Part shown: positions 24,117 to 48,158 of the stretch, one piece after another
Layout: the number at the start of each line of letters is the position of its first letter
How positions within the stretch are numbered: position 1 is the stretch's first letter
Assembly (NCBI GenBank): GCA_016946835.1
Contig: JACVTC010000017.1
Location: 696,001-760,000, forward strand
DNA length: 64,000 nt
Origin: Neocallimastix lanati (nom. inval.)
Lineage: Eukaryota; Neocallimastigomycota; Neocallimastigomycetes; Neocallimastigales; Neocallimastigaceae
Direction of reading: 5' to 3'
Notes under the pieces: model-generated
Told to the model about the DNA's origin: nothing
Databases searched by the model: none
Seen by the model: only the letters and a program-made list of their open reading frames with translations
Program-made: the position numbers and the translations under genes

Positions 24117-25422
24117 GATGATTTGCCTACCTTTTTTTAAATTAACAAAGTCCTTTAGCATTCTATAAGCTATTAATTAATAAATTAATTAATTCTGTGT
24201 ATATTATTATTATTTTTTTTTTTAATATATTCAATAATAAATTATAATAAATATATATATATAATATTATTCAAACCTGTTGGTGGATTAACCTATAAAT
24301 ATTAATAATAATAATAAAAGAATAAATATTTTTATATCAAAACTAAATAAATAATAATAATATTCCTGTTTTATAATATAAAATGAAATAATAATTACAG
24401 AAATAGTAGCAGCACTAATTTTTGAAATATTTTTACTAATTTTTTGTAATTGATTTTCAGGACTAGTAGCAAAAGTTTGCCAGGTTCCTTAAAAAAATCA
24501 ATTTATATTAATTAGAATTAATTTTTTTTTTTTTAAAAAAAAAAAAAAAAAGGAGAAAAAATGTATTAAAAAACAATAAATTATAAATATTTATAAATAC
24601 CAAAAGCTTTAGTATCTGGAATAACCCAATCTCCCACAGTTAAATTCTTTACCTTAGAACCAGCAGCAACAACTTCTGCAACACCCTCGTTGCCACCAAC
24701 AGCACCATATTTCTTAAATCTTGGCTTAATTGGATAAACCCCTTTATTTAATTAAAATCATTTTCGAAATTTTTTATTTTTATTTATGATAATTATTATA
24801 ATTAATATTAAATCATTTGATGTAGGATTTAATTTTTCACTTTTCAAATTTAATTATAAAATTTTACTCATTCTTATTTTAATATATACACACATTAAAA
24901 AAAATATAAATAAAATTAAATAAAATAAATTAATAATTAATTACCTTCAATTTGATTAATATCAGAAGGATTAATTGGTGAAGCCAAAAATTTAATTAAA
25001 ACTTCGTCTTCATTAATATCTGGAACTTTAATTTGTTTTAAACTAGTTTAAATTAACAATTAAAAATATATATATTAAATAACTAAATAATATTTCATCT
25101 AATTGATTAAATAATAATAATAATATCAAGTAAAAAAAAAAAATCATAATTATAATTTATAATTTATAATTAACATTAATTTTAATTTATTAATAATAAA
25201 ATATAAATATAAATATAAATATAAATATAAAAATAAATACAAAATTATTATTGTAACAAAATAATACCCTAAAACATCTTTTGGTTTACCGTGCTTCTCA
25301 CAAATCATAGCTTTTGATATAGTACTATAATTATTAGCTAATTCTAAAGAAAACAAGGCTAAACCTTGTTTTGAAACATTCTTAGCTAATGTATTCTTTA
25401 ATAAAAATTGTGTAGAAAGCAT
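23200..25422 (-). CDS. Mitochondrial-type trans-2-enoyl-ACP/CoA reductase (MECR/Etr1), nine exons
   Basis: The last, NADPH-dependent step of type II fatty-acid synthesis in mitochondria or related organelles. Minus-strand exons: 25422-25268, 25042-24945, 24741-24601, 24487-24399, 24292-24277 (16 bases), 24169-24131, 24011-23909, 23835-23656 and 23524-23200. They join in frame to 381 aa, close to the roughly 370 aa of known members. Residues 1-40 are basic and hydroxylated with no acidic run ([20 protein letters not shown]), like an organelle presequence. Then [26 protein letters not shown] (with the catalytic-type Tyr), [52 protein letters not shown] (cofactor loop), [17 protein letters not shown] and [11 protein letters not shown] dead paralogue lies 2 kb downstream (18985-21222). 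Confidence 0.93.
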
Positions 25423-25764
25423 TTTATAAAAAATTTTATTGACAATAATAGAATGAAAATAAAGATTTATTTTTAATAAATTATAATAATTATTATTATA
25501 TAAAATTTTATTTAATATAAATTTAATATAAATATTATTAAATTATATAGCAATAAAAATTAATAAATAGTTATAACATTTATAATGTATTTTCCACCTA
25601 ATTTAATCTTATAATTTTTTAAATACGTCTTATTCCGATTTATTCCATTATAATTTTTTTTGCAAATACATAAATTTTTATTAACTTGTCAATAATAAAT
25701 AGTTTAATTACAAACATATTGGATAAATTTAAATATGTATCCAATATAATATTCAAATACTATC
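25423..25764. other. AT-rich region upstream of the enoyl reductase
   Basis: Simple AT-rich sequence; no regulatory motif can be supported. Confidence 0.5.
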
Positions 25765-26129
25765 TATTACGGCTCATGTCTATGTATATATATTCAACTA
25801 AATTATAATTTTTCTGACTTTCATGCAATTGCCAAAGGAGCTAGTACGTATCTCATAGGGTTAGATTATATTGATCTTGCTTCAAAGGAGGTCTCCAAGA
25901 AAAAGTCTACTAAAAAATTCTCAGCAATAATATGCAGTTCAGAGCGCCAATGCTGAACACTGTAAGGCCGTCCTGCAGAGACATTATATGCCTATACGAA
26001 CGCATACAGAAGTGTTGTAATTACCTCAATATAAATTTATTTAATTATTATATAATAATAAATTTTAATTGATTAAAATTTTTTATTATTTAAAATTTAT
26101 TATATAATAATTAAATAAATTTTATATTG
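25765..26129 (+). repeat. Dispersed repeat R1, copy b, with terminal fold-back
   Basis: The core 25765-26030 matches R1 copy a (GGAGCTAGTACGTATCTC, CTGAACACTGTAAGGCCGTC, CCTATACGAACGCATA, GTGTTGTAATTACCTCAAT). The repeat runs into a long hairpin whose arms start at CAATAT (26027) and end at ATATTG (26129), about 35 bases per arm with one 3-base insertion. The stem therefore begins at the same element position as in copies a and c. Confidence 0.7.
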
Positions 26130-26932
<803 letters not shown>

Positions 26933-27762
26933 ATTGTAAGTGAAGAGAATAAAATATACTAAATAAAAAATTTAATTTATTTCTTTATAACTAATAAATA
27001 ATAATTTTTAATTTAAATTTTTAATAGAATTAATTGGCTCTCTAAAAAAAAAATAAAATTCGTAAATTGAAAAAAGAAAAAATTGTAAAAAAGTTTATTA
27101 CTTGTGTAATATATAAAAATATTGTGTTAATGGATTATTTAATATTAGTATTGATTATTAATCATAAAAAGCAATTTGTATTAGGAATTTCTTAAATTAA
27201 ATATAATTTAAAGTATTTGGTTAATCAAATTAAAAGTAAATTTTAAGAAAGTGTGTATTATAATATTCTATTTTCATAAATATTATAATTATTTTATTGG
27301 TTGGTAAGATATATAGTTTTTAATTAAAGTTTAAAAGTATTTTAGGGATTTTTATTTTTTTTTGTTTGTTTCTTTTGGGATTAATATTATTTAGGGGCAA
27401 TTTTGTTTTTTATTTTTATCTTGAAATTGTCATATTACAATGATATATTTAAGAAGTGAATTTTTTTATATAATAAATAATTTTAAAAATTTAAAAACAA
27501 AAATTTTATATAACAAATAATTTTAAAATTTAAAAACAAAAATCATTGTGAAGTTAAAAATAATTATTATATTACAGTATAATAATGCCCTAATACATTG
27601 TACCATTATTTTACTCTATTTTGTGTTTTATTTTATTTGTTTATTCTTTTATCTTTTTTTCTTTTTATTACATGTATTTTATTTAATTAATAAAGACGAA
27701 ACCTATACACAGGGTTTACATTTTTTGTTTTTTAACTTTAATTTTTATTTTTGATATATAAT
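26933..27762. other. AT-rich intergenic DNA
   Basis: Contains an imperfect tandem near 27455-27545 (TTTATATAA(T/C)AAATAATTTTAAAA...AAAACAAAAAT twice). No gene seen. Confidence 0.5.
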
Positions 27763-27863
27763 ATACTTTCCACCTACATGTATTTTTTATAATAAGATTA
27801 ATAAATTTATGGAAGTGTATTCTCTTCCATAAATTTATTCCTGTCTAAAAAAAAAAAAAAAAA
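27763..27863 (+). mobile_element. SINE-like retroposon, copy A3 (3' end only)
   Basis: Plus-strand 3' end of the family at 10537-10780: CACCTACATGTATTTTTTA, the stem-loop, CTGTCTAAAA and an A-run to 27863. Here the stem is extended to 16 perfect base pairs (27800-27815 with 27824-27839) around the conserved loop TGTATTCT. Confidence 0.7.
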
Positions 27864-29717
27864 TTAATTTAATCATATCCTTTCTATGAATTAGCAATAA
27901 TTGCCGCTTTAAAAAAAAATTTTTTTTAATAAAAATTACCAATTTTTTTTTTATAATATCATATAATAAATAAATAAAAAAAAATAAAATAATTTTAAAA
28001 ATTTAAAAATATTCAGAAAGTTTCCATTTACTCTTTTTAGATTATGTTTTGTTTAATAATCAAATCATTTCTAGTGATTATAAAAGTAAAAAATAATAGA
28101 CAAATTAAATAAATTTCCATAAAAAAAAAAAAAGTAATTGTAAACTTTTACTGGGATGGAGATATGGTATGAAAATCAATCAAGGCTAAGACTTATAAAA
28201 ATAATAAATTTGAGAAAACTAGAGAAAAAGTAGTACTAGTGATAATGAAAATAGAAATAATAATATTAGTAATAGTACAAATAATAGTTGTGGATAGGTC
28301 AATTGGTGAAAATGTGTAAATATTAGTAATCTTCTGAATAATGAATGTGTAAATATATACGTAGTGTGGTACCGATTATACAACTTCCTTCATAGTGAAA
28401 GAGATACTGACATTATTGATTTAAATTATAAAAAGAAATGGGATGTTTTGTTTAAGAACTAAATCATTTATAATGATTATTTTAAAACGCCATTCTTGAT
28501 GCAATCTGCGGCTCTCTATACAGAAATTATGACTAGAGTTAGTACTCGACAAGGGTTGCTATTCTGACAGCATTAGTGCAAACTAACTAGGAGCGTCAAT
28601 GTAGTAAGACAGGCAAGCAGGGCCAATGTCTTTGAAGGAGTAGACCATAATTTCGGGGTCGTGCATTTCGCAATGTGGCTTATAAATTTTTAAAATAAAG
28701 CCATACATTTTAATTATATTTATATATATATGCGCAGAAATAATATTAATAATAATTGTAGTCTTAGGTAAATACTAAAACATTAAATATCGAAACGTAG
28801 GATTCTGAGTTTAATATTTTGTATATTGTAGAACATTTTCTTACCAATATTATACAACTTTTTGGGTTTTTTTGATATAAATTTGAATGATAATCTCAAT
28901 TTATATGAAGATACCATTAATGAATAAATATAGCATTATAATTTTAAAACTCATTATATATATTTATATATATATATTTTTATTTTTTTAAAATCATTGG
29001 AATATTTCTTTTCTCTTATATAATTTATATTTAATTATTAATATATTTTAGTTATTTTAAATGTTTTTTTTTTTATTTTTAATTTATTAAAATTTATGAA
29101 ATATTTTATATTTAATTATTTGTTACTCTATTAATATTTATCTACTTAAAAACTTTTTAATAAATAAAAAATTTAGTATTATGACCAATTTTAATCTAAT
29201 CCTTAATTATTATTATGTTTATATGTTATTTTTTCCTTTTTTGACTATTAAAACATTTTAAAATTATTTAAAAATAACTATAAAGTATTTATTAAGTATT
29301 ATATTATTAATAAAATTTATATCTATATAATAATCCTTTTTTTTTATAGTAATATTGGACATAAACTAATAAAATATACATTTTATTATTAAGAATTAGT
29401 AATGTAAATATATATATATATATATTTTTTTTTTAAATATTAGAATTGGTCAATCATCAATTTAAAAATGTATAACTTTAAAAAATTCAAATAATAAAAT
29501 TATATTAAAATCAGTATTATTTTAATAAATAAATACAACAAATATATAGATAAAATTCTTATAAAATTCTTTAAATTGTTACAATTATTTATCTTAATAT
29601 TTTAAATTACTTTTACTATTATTTTATTTTATTTTATTTTATTTTTTATTTTATTTTTCATAATTAAATATATTTATTGATTTATTTAATTGAATATAAT
29701 ATATATTTTTTTATTAA
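27864..29717. other. Intergenic DNA with a compositionally distinct block at 28130-28690
   Basis: 28130-28690 has noticeably more G+C than its surroundings (for example GGTCGTGCATTTCGCAATG) but no sustained frame and no match to the other repeats in this window. It is probably decayed transposon DNA. The rest is AT-rich with poly-T and TTTTA tracts. Confidence 0.45.
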
Positions 29718-35507
<5,790 letters not shown>

Positions 35508-36154
35508 TTTTAGTAATTTTTTTTTTTTTTTTTTTTTAATTATTTAAATTATTTTTATTATTTGAAAGTTACTTTATTTAAGTAAATAATTATTAATATA
35601 CTATCTTAAATATAATGTATTGCTAAAAAATACTGTATTGATAATATTTTTTACCATTTTTATTTTATAATAGTATAATAATATATAATATGTATTCTTA
35701 ATTTTTAATTATATATATTGCATGCCTTAATATATATATATATATTGAATTTTTATTTAAATCTTTGTTTAAATATCTTCATTTTAAGTATACTTTAATA
35801 TTAATTTTTTGAAGTATAATACTATTATACTAATAGTAAAAGTTATAACTATAATAATTATAAAAACAATAATAATAGTAATTCTTTATATATTTACTTT
35901 ATATTGAAATTTTAAATATTCCATTCTTTTTTTTATTTTTTTTAATCATACAAATAAAGGACATAATAAAAAATTAAACAAAAAAAAATTAAAAGTATGT
36001 TTTAAATAAATTAAATTTTAATTAGTTCTTATTTGAATAATTTGAATAATTTAACAAAAAACTTTACATATAAATATTATATATATCTTTAATTTTTAAT
36101 TAAATAATATTTTTAATAACTATACTTATTTATTATTATTATTTTTTTTTTATA

Positions 36155-36193
<39 letters not shown>

Positions 36194-36739
36194 GGAAAAA
36201 AAGAAAAAACTTTATTTTATAATATAATAAGAATTTATAATATAATATATTAATTAATACATAGCATAGTAAAAATTTGGAATATAATATATTAAATTAT
36301 ATTATGAAATGTAATAACAAGTAGGTAAAAATTTATTTTAATTTTTCTTTTTTATGTCTTTTCTTTTTAAAAAAAAATAAAAAAAAAAAATAAAATAAAA
36401 TTAAAATTAATAAATATAAATAAATCAAATATTAAAAAAAATATAAAAAAAAGACTTAAAAAGTTTTTTTTTTATTAATATATTATTTTATTAAATCTGA
36501 ATATTTTTCCTTTCTTTATATCCGTTTTTTTTTTTTTTAGTTTTGTTTTTAATTATAAAATAAAATAAAAAGTAAATTATATTATGAAATAAATTAATAT
36601 AAATAAATTATAAAATTGAAATTCTAAAAGTAAAATTATAATTATTGAATAAATTATATTATAGAAATTTATTTTAAAAACATTTGAATAAAACTCCAAA
36701 AAAGAAAGAAATATTTTATTTAGATAATATATATTCAAA
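35508..36739. other. AT-rich intergenic DNA
   Basis: Long T-runs (36150-36186) and A-runs. No gene seen between the RNase and the SNARE. Confidence 0.6.
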
Positions 36740-38017
36740 ATGTCTGGAAATGGAATAATTTACTCTGTTATTTCAAGGGGCACTATAGTTTTGGCAGAAT
36801 ATGCTTGTAGTTCTGGAAATTTTCCAGCTATTACGCAAGTAAATTGATAAAATCAATTTTTATTGAAAAAAATTTTTTTAATCAAAATTAAGATAGCAAT
36901 ATATAATTTAATATTTATTTATTAAAAATAGCATATTTTAGAAAAAATACCAGAAGGCAACTCAAAATTAACTTACGTATATGACAAGTAATTTTATAAA
37001 TTATTTCATATTATTAAATAAATTTTGTTGATTATTAAGTTATAATTTCCAAAAATTATAATTTTACACATATTTTTTATTACTATTAATTTATAATTCT
37101 TTTTGTATAAATTAAATAATTATAAAAAAAATATATATTATAAAATTGTTTAAAGAAACATTAACAATTCTGTTTATATTAATAATTTAATATTAGCTTT
37201 TTATTCCATTATATATCAAGTGATGGAATTATTTATTTAGCTATGGCAGATGATAATTTTGGTAATTATTATGAAATTTATTAATTGCATTTATATATTT
37301 AAATTTTTTATTTAGCTATAAATATAATAATATATCAATTATATAATTATAGGAAGAAGAATTCCATTTACATTCTTAGAAGATATTAAGAATGAATTTG
37401 AAGCTAGATATGGAGAGCGTGCTTTAACTGAAGTTTCATATGGACTCAATGAATTTTCAAAAGTTTTGGCTGAAAGAATGGTAAGCGCAAATTTAATAAA
37501 TATAAAATATGTATAATTATTATTAAATAAAATATGTATAATTATTATTAAATAAAATAATATCTAATATAATTAAATTTATATATAGAAATATTATAAT
37601 GAAAATCCAGGTTCAGTTGATAAGATTCATCAAGTTAAAGGTGAAATAGATCAAGTAAAAGATGTTATGGTTAATAATATTGAAAAAGTTTTAGAAAGAG
37701 GAGAAAGAATTGAAGTAAATATTTATTTATATAAATCATTTTTTTTAATATTGAATATATATGATATAATGAAATATATATAATTATAAAATTTATTTAA
37801 TAATTTGAAAAAATTTTAATAATTAAAATACATCAATATTTATTTTTAGGTTCTTGTAGATAAAACTGATAGTCTTAATCAACAATCTTTTGCTTTCAAA
37901 AAGAGAAGCACAGCATTAAAAAGAAAAATGTGGTGGAAAAACACAAAATTAATGGTTATACTCATTATTGTTGTATTTTTTATTCTCTATTTTATCTACT
38001 TTACTTTGAGCAGTTAA
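36740..38017 (+). CDS. VAMP7-type longin R-SNARE, six exons
   Basis: A vesicle SNARE for fusion with vacuolar/endosomal or plasma membranes. Exons 36740-36838, 36932-36987, 37197-37261, 37353-37480, 37589-37714 and 37850-38017 join in frame to 213 aa, near the usual 215-220. N-terminal longin domain (MSGNGIIYSVISRGTIVLAE; FHYISSDGIIYLAMADD; RRIPFTFLEDIKNEFEARYG). SNARE helix DKIHQVKGEIDQVKDVMVNN then IEKVLERGERIEVLVDKTDS, with the zero-layer arginine in LERGERIE. Then a basic WW linker (KRKMWWKNTKL) and a C-terminal membrane anchor (MVILIIVVFFILYFIYFTL). The single anchor and longin head separate it from synaptobrevin (no longin domain) and Ykt6 (no membrane segment). Confidence 0.95.
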
Positions 38018-38253
38018 ATTATATATATATATGGAAATTTTAAAACCTTTATAAATATATATATTTAAGATAAAAATGATGGTATCATCTTTATTACTGT
38101 ATAAAAATGCTTAAATTATTTATAAAATTCTATCTTAATTTAAAATCCATATAGTTAAAAAAATAATTTTATTTAAGCAAATAAATAAATAAATAAATAT
38201 TTAAATAATTGATATTAAATATCATTATTAAAAGACTGTATATTAAACATATA

Positions 38254-38289
<36 letters not shown>

Positions 38290-39495
38290 TTTTTTTAAGA
38301 AATAATAAAAATACATAAAAAAATATATATATATATAATAAACAAAAATAACAAAAATAAATGAAGATATATAAAAATATATATAATAAACAAAAATAAT
38401 AAAAAAATAATCAAAAAAACTGTCAAAAATAACATAAAAAAGATATAAAATAAAAAATAAATTATTTTATTAATATGTTTTTTTTTTTTTTTTTTTTTTT
38501 TTGATAGTATGATAATATACTTTAAAAAAAGTTTAATATAAAATTAAAAACAATTGTAGATTTAATATTTCTGTATATATTAAATATAATATATATTTTA
38601 TATATATATATATTTTTTTTTTATGTTGTTATAACTAAAATAATTATTATTTTTTAATAAATATTAATTTGAATATATATTAATTTGAATATCTGTAAAA
38701 AGATAACAAAAATCTTCACTAATTATAAAATTATAATATTATTTAATGGTTTTAACATTTAATGGCTGACTTCTTTAAATTTTTATTGTATTTTTTATTA
38801 TTATTTATGGCTTATTTTTATTTAATTATGAATTATTATTTTATTTATTAGTATATTTATTTATTTATTTATTTTATTTATATTTTATTTATTACTAATT
38901 AATTTAAAAAAAAATGAATTTTTTAATTACAAAGTTTTTACTATATATTATTAAATGTAATAAAATAAATTAAATACATTACATTTTTATAAAAACTATA
39001 AATTAATAACATATATCAATATTTGTCAAAAAAAAAAAATTTTTTTTTTATCATTATTATAAACTTAAAATATTAAATTATAATTTTTTGTTAATAAGAT
39101 TATATATCTTATTTCAAAGTGTAATTGCCAAGATTTAATATTCAAAACATTTAAGCTAATTATTATTTTTTAAATAAAGAAGTATTTATAAATTTAATTT
39201 AAATTAAAAAATTATTGTTATATTTATTTTGTGAAAATAATATTAAAGAGTGAGAAAAATTTGTAATTATAAATATATTTATAATTTTTTTTTTCTGAAC
39301 TTCTTGATGTTTTGCTAATAAATGAAGTAAATATACATATTATTGAATTATTTTTATTGAAAATTAAATTAATGTTATTTATAAGAAAAAAAAAAAGCTA
39401 ATTAAAAATTTTTATATTTTAATATATTTTATTTATTTTTTTAAGGTATAAAATTTATTAAGAAATTGAATTTAAAGAATAACGTCATTTAATTA
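38018..39495. other. AT-rich intergenic DNA
   Basis: Many (TA)n, T-run and A-run tracts, with an ACAAAAATAA tandem near 38340-38400. No gene seen. Confidence 0.6.
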
Positions 39496-43799
<4,304 letters not shown>

Positions 43800-43999
43800 A
43801 CGTTTTAATTTATTATATAAATATATAAATATATTATTATTTTTTTTATCATTTGATAAAAAAAAAAAAAAAAAAAAAAAAACTTTTAAAATGATAAATT
43901 ATAATAAATATATATGATATATGTATATATATAAATATGTATATATAGACATATTAGAAAATATTAGACATATTAAAAATATATATCATATATATTTTA

Positions 44000-44031
<32 letters not shown>

Positions 44032-44320
44032 CATAGGAAGATAAATCAACATTTTTTTTTTCTTAGAATATCAATAATGTTTATATTTTTAATCATTATT
44101 GTATATCGAATGATATCGTGATAAATTTTTATTTAGATTTTTATATATTTATATATAAATATAACAGATAGTTTCCTTTTCATTTTTTTTTCTGATTTAA
44201 TCCATACATATTATTCAGATATTATATGTATCTAAATTTATTATGAATGTTAAAGAAATTAGAGTATATTAAAAAAAAAAAAAAAAAAAAAGAAAAGAAA
44301 AAAGAAAAAATTAATAATAC

Positions 44321-44396
<76 letters not shown>

Positions 44397-44995
44397 TAAT
44401 AATGATAATAATAATAATGATAGTAATAAAGAGAGAAAATATGAACAATATAAAATAATAATAATTGGAAAGATAATAGTCAAAAAGGAAATTATTAAGA
44501 GGCAATAAGAAGAAATTATTACCACATTTTTTTTTTTTCTTACCGAAAAAAAAAATTTTTAAAAAAAATATAAGGACGGACAGCAATTTAAAAATTAATT
44601 CATTAATAATTTATTATTTATTATATTATTATTATTATTATTATTTTTAAAATATTTTTCAACTCATCATTAAGACAATTATTAAAAGAATTATTAAAAT
44701 ATTAAAATATATATTTTTACTATTTTTAGTTAATAATATATAATATTTTTTTTTTTTTTACTTCATAATATATTAAAATAATTTAGTGAGGAAAGAGAGA
44801 AAGATAGGAAGAAAGAAAGAAAGAAAAGATATACCTATAATATTGTATTCATAATAATATTAATAAAATTTTATTTTTTTTTTTTTTAAAAAATAATAAT
44901 AATAAAAAAAAAAAAAAAATTATAAAAGTTATTAAATATATAATATATATATAAATATTATATATATATATAATTAATTATTCCTTATTATAATT
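43800..44995. other. AT-rich intergenic DNA with microsatellites
   Basis: (ATA)n with GATA/GATAG variants at about 44321-44432, poly-A and poly-T tracts, and a GAAAGAAAGAAAG purine stretch near 44790-44830. No gene seen. Confidence 0.6.
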
Positions 44996-46546
44996 TGTTA
45001 AGAGTTATGAATTTATGGTTTATAATTATGTCAACTTTATTAATATATTTTATGATAAAGAGTTACTAGCACTTAATTATTCTAAATTATTTTAAATATT
45101 GCTAAAATAATTTCTTAAATATATTTATAATCTAATAATTTCCCCCTAAAACTAAATATTTAATATTATTACACCATTAATATTAGATGTATCTAAAACA
45201 TCTCTTATAGTATATGGTTTATATATTACCATTTATATGATGGAAACCTTTCTCTTGAGGGGTGATATTATACCATCTCAATTTGTATGAATACCTCTTA
45301 TATTTTGGGTTTTACATCACTTTCAATTATAATCCGCTTTATAGATTAGCGTTAACTTTTATATATTTTCGCTTTGTAGTTTTAGCGATAACTATTAAAA
45401 TAAATTGTTTATTATATATTGGTGTATTTGATAAATCATAATCTTGGGGTATTAAAATTGATTGTATTTATAATTAATTATATTATTTTAGTCATTTAAA
45501 CTTATTAGTAATAATATAAATTGTTTCATAATTGATTAATATTCACAATTTCAGTTAATTCTTTCTTAAAGGTTAACTTTTGTTAATTTTCGCTATTAAG
45601 CTATTTTATTAATTTCAGAATAAATATTATTTTCAAATAATTAGCTCAAAGAATCAGTTAAGTAACTTCTCTTTAATATTTTTATTTTCTTTTATATTTT
45701 TATAATTTGTATTTTATTTTGCCTACTTCCCCCTAAAATTCAAATTTCTAAAAGGATTTTATATATTTGGATTTTCTCATCATTATAATATTAATTATAG
45801 AATTATAATAATTTTAAATACTCTGTAATAAATATAGTTTATAGATGGATAAACATCATCCATTTTTATATAACTCATGGTTATATTTATTATTTTATTA
45901 TACCTTTCATTACGAAGGTTTGTATTATGATTATATTAAATAATTTTTTTTTATTTAAACCTATTTCACGCTATGCTTAATAATATTATTATTGTTAGAA
46001 TGTACCCTAGGAATTACCATTCTATTATATTTCCCTTGAATATTTGGGATATTATATATTAATTATTTTATGAGGTCTCTGACATATAGACTCCTCCATT
46101 ATTGTAGTTTATATTTATATATACACGTTTGATATTTATAAATACGCGTTAAAATAACAATACTTTAAATAATATGTTTTATATATTCATGGGGCGGAAA
46201 TAGTCCATCACATAGTAGATTCCTTCATGTATAGATATTATATTACTAATAGCCAAAAGCTTATTTGTTAAAATATCAAATTATAATTTCAATTAAGAGT
46301 CTCTAGTATGAAGATATATAATTTTCTTTTATATACGTTTATACGTGTTTTTTCTTTTTAAATAAATATTTTTATATTTTTTTGAGTTTTACTTATCCTG
46401 AAATAACTTCTTTTATCAACAGTTTATATTTTACGCGTTTCTTCAATTTTTCTGTCTTGATCATTTTAATCAGTTATCAGTTTTATTAGTAATCTTAAAA
46501 ATTGACATAATGAGCAACCTTTATCATAATTTAAAATTCAATTATA

Positions 46547-46579
<33 letters not shown>

Positions 46580-46847
46580 GACATAATATTGTTTCCGGCA
46601 AAAGATTCTTTTGCTATGAATCTTTTTAAGAGTCAGATGAGACTCTTAATCTGTTAAGAGTTATGAATTTTTGGTTTATAATTATGTCAACTTTATTAAT
46701 ATATTTTATGATAAAGAGTTATTAGCACTTAATTATTCTAAATTAAATGCTTTTATATTGATACATTGTGGCTTATACATTATTTATATTACAATATGTT
46801 TCAATACATTTGAAGCTTATTTTTCATACATTTCACATATTCTAACA
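44996..46847. mobile_element. Probable non-coding LTR-type element, flanked by near-identical direct repeats
   Basis: A 94-base sequence starting TGTTAAGAGTTATGAATTT occurs at 44996-45089 and at 46652-46745 with two differences. The right copy continues to a TAACA end at 46847, so it has LTR-like TG...CA termini with TGTTA/TAACA inverted ends. The 1.56 kb between them has no coding frame but carries two TTCCCCCTAAAA motifs (about 45140 and 45728), the complement of the GGGGGAA polypurine tract seen beside the Copia elements here. The left copy diverges after 45089 and is probably truncated. It may instead be part of the minus-strand Copia LTR region (see that entry). Confidence 0.5.
46601..46649. 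repeat. Two adjacent perfect hairpins
   Basis: AAAGATTC (46601-46608) pairs with GAATCTTT (46618-46625). Immediately next, TTAAGAGTC (46626-46634) pairs with GACTCTTAA (46641-46649) around a 6-base loop. They abut the direct repeat starting at 46652, which itself begins TGTTAAGAG. Confidence 0.8.
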
Positions 46848-47298
46848 TAATTATTATTATTATAAATATAAAGTATTCATTTTTCATTTTTCATTTTTCA
46901 ATTTTATTTTATTTTTTTTTATTTTTATTTTTATTTTTTTTTATTTTTATTTTTATTTTTATTTTTATATTATTTTTATTTATATTTATATTTTTTTTAT
47001 TTTTATTTTTATTTTTTTTTTTTTTATTTTTATTTTTTTTTTTTTTTTTTTATTTTTATTTTTTTTTTTTTTTTTATTATTTTTATTTTTATTTTTTTTT
47101 TATTTTTATTTTTATTTTTTTATTTTTATTTTTTTATTTTTATTTTATTTTACTTTTAAAGCTTTAATTCTCTGGAGCCTAGTTTTTTGTTATAAATGCT
47201 TAATAATTAATTTTTTTTTTTTTTTTTTTTTTGTTGTTGTAACCTAAAATGTATCCTAACGACAAAATATATCTTCTTTTTATTTAGACGATGAAAAT

Positions 47299-47344
<46 letters not shown>

Positions 47345-48045
47345 TAAAATAGATAGCCTCCCAGTTATAGCAGTTATAGTAGTTGGATAACCACACTTTT
47401 TTTTTTTTTTTATTTTTAAAGATATTACTTTTTTTTGGTTTATTTATTATTATTTTTAGAATTTTTATTTTTATTTTATTTTATTTTATTTTATTTTTAT
47501 TTTTATTTTTAAATGGTAATCACATTACACGTTGATCATACTTACTTACTCACATACTAAATATTTTTTAACTTTTGGACTTAATTTTTTTTTTTTTTTT
47601 TTTTTTTTTTATTTATTCTTTTTTATTTAATTAAATTAAAATTTCTATGATTAATTAAAAAAAATTTATTATTATTATTATTTTTTTTTTTAAAAAGAAG
47701 TATATTTAATGCTAACATGTGCTTTTGAAATTATTTTATTTTTTAATATTTAAAAAATATAATAAATAATAAATAATTAATAATATTTAATAATATGTTA
47801 TATTATTAATATTATTAATATTAAAAATATTTAATTATTTATTATTTACTTGTCTATTCTGAATAAATTATTTGTCAATGAGTGAAGCTCAGATTAATTA
47901 TTTTATATTATATATTTTATTTATTTAATAATATTTTATTAATAAAGAAGAATCATTTTCTGAATAATAATTATTACATGTATTTTATATTAATTTTATT
48001 TTATAATAAAGCATAATGTATAATTTTATTTACTATATTTTAACA
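46848..48045. other. Low-complexity (TTTTA)n and poly-T region, possibly Copia LTR
   Basis: TTTTA/TTTTTA arrays at about 46885-47155 and 47460-47515 and several long T-runs. The right edge, TAACA at 48041-48045 beside the polypurine tract of the minus-strand Copia element, looks like an LTR start (TGTTA on the minus strand). The other edge of that LTR cannot be placed. Confidence 0.45.
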
Positions 48046-48158
48046 TTCCCCCTATATTATGTCTTTATTAGAACTATTTTATTTTATTAATTTTTATTTT
48101 TATTTTATTTTTATTTTTATTTTTATTTTTTTTTTTTTTTTTTTATTTATATTATATT

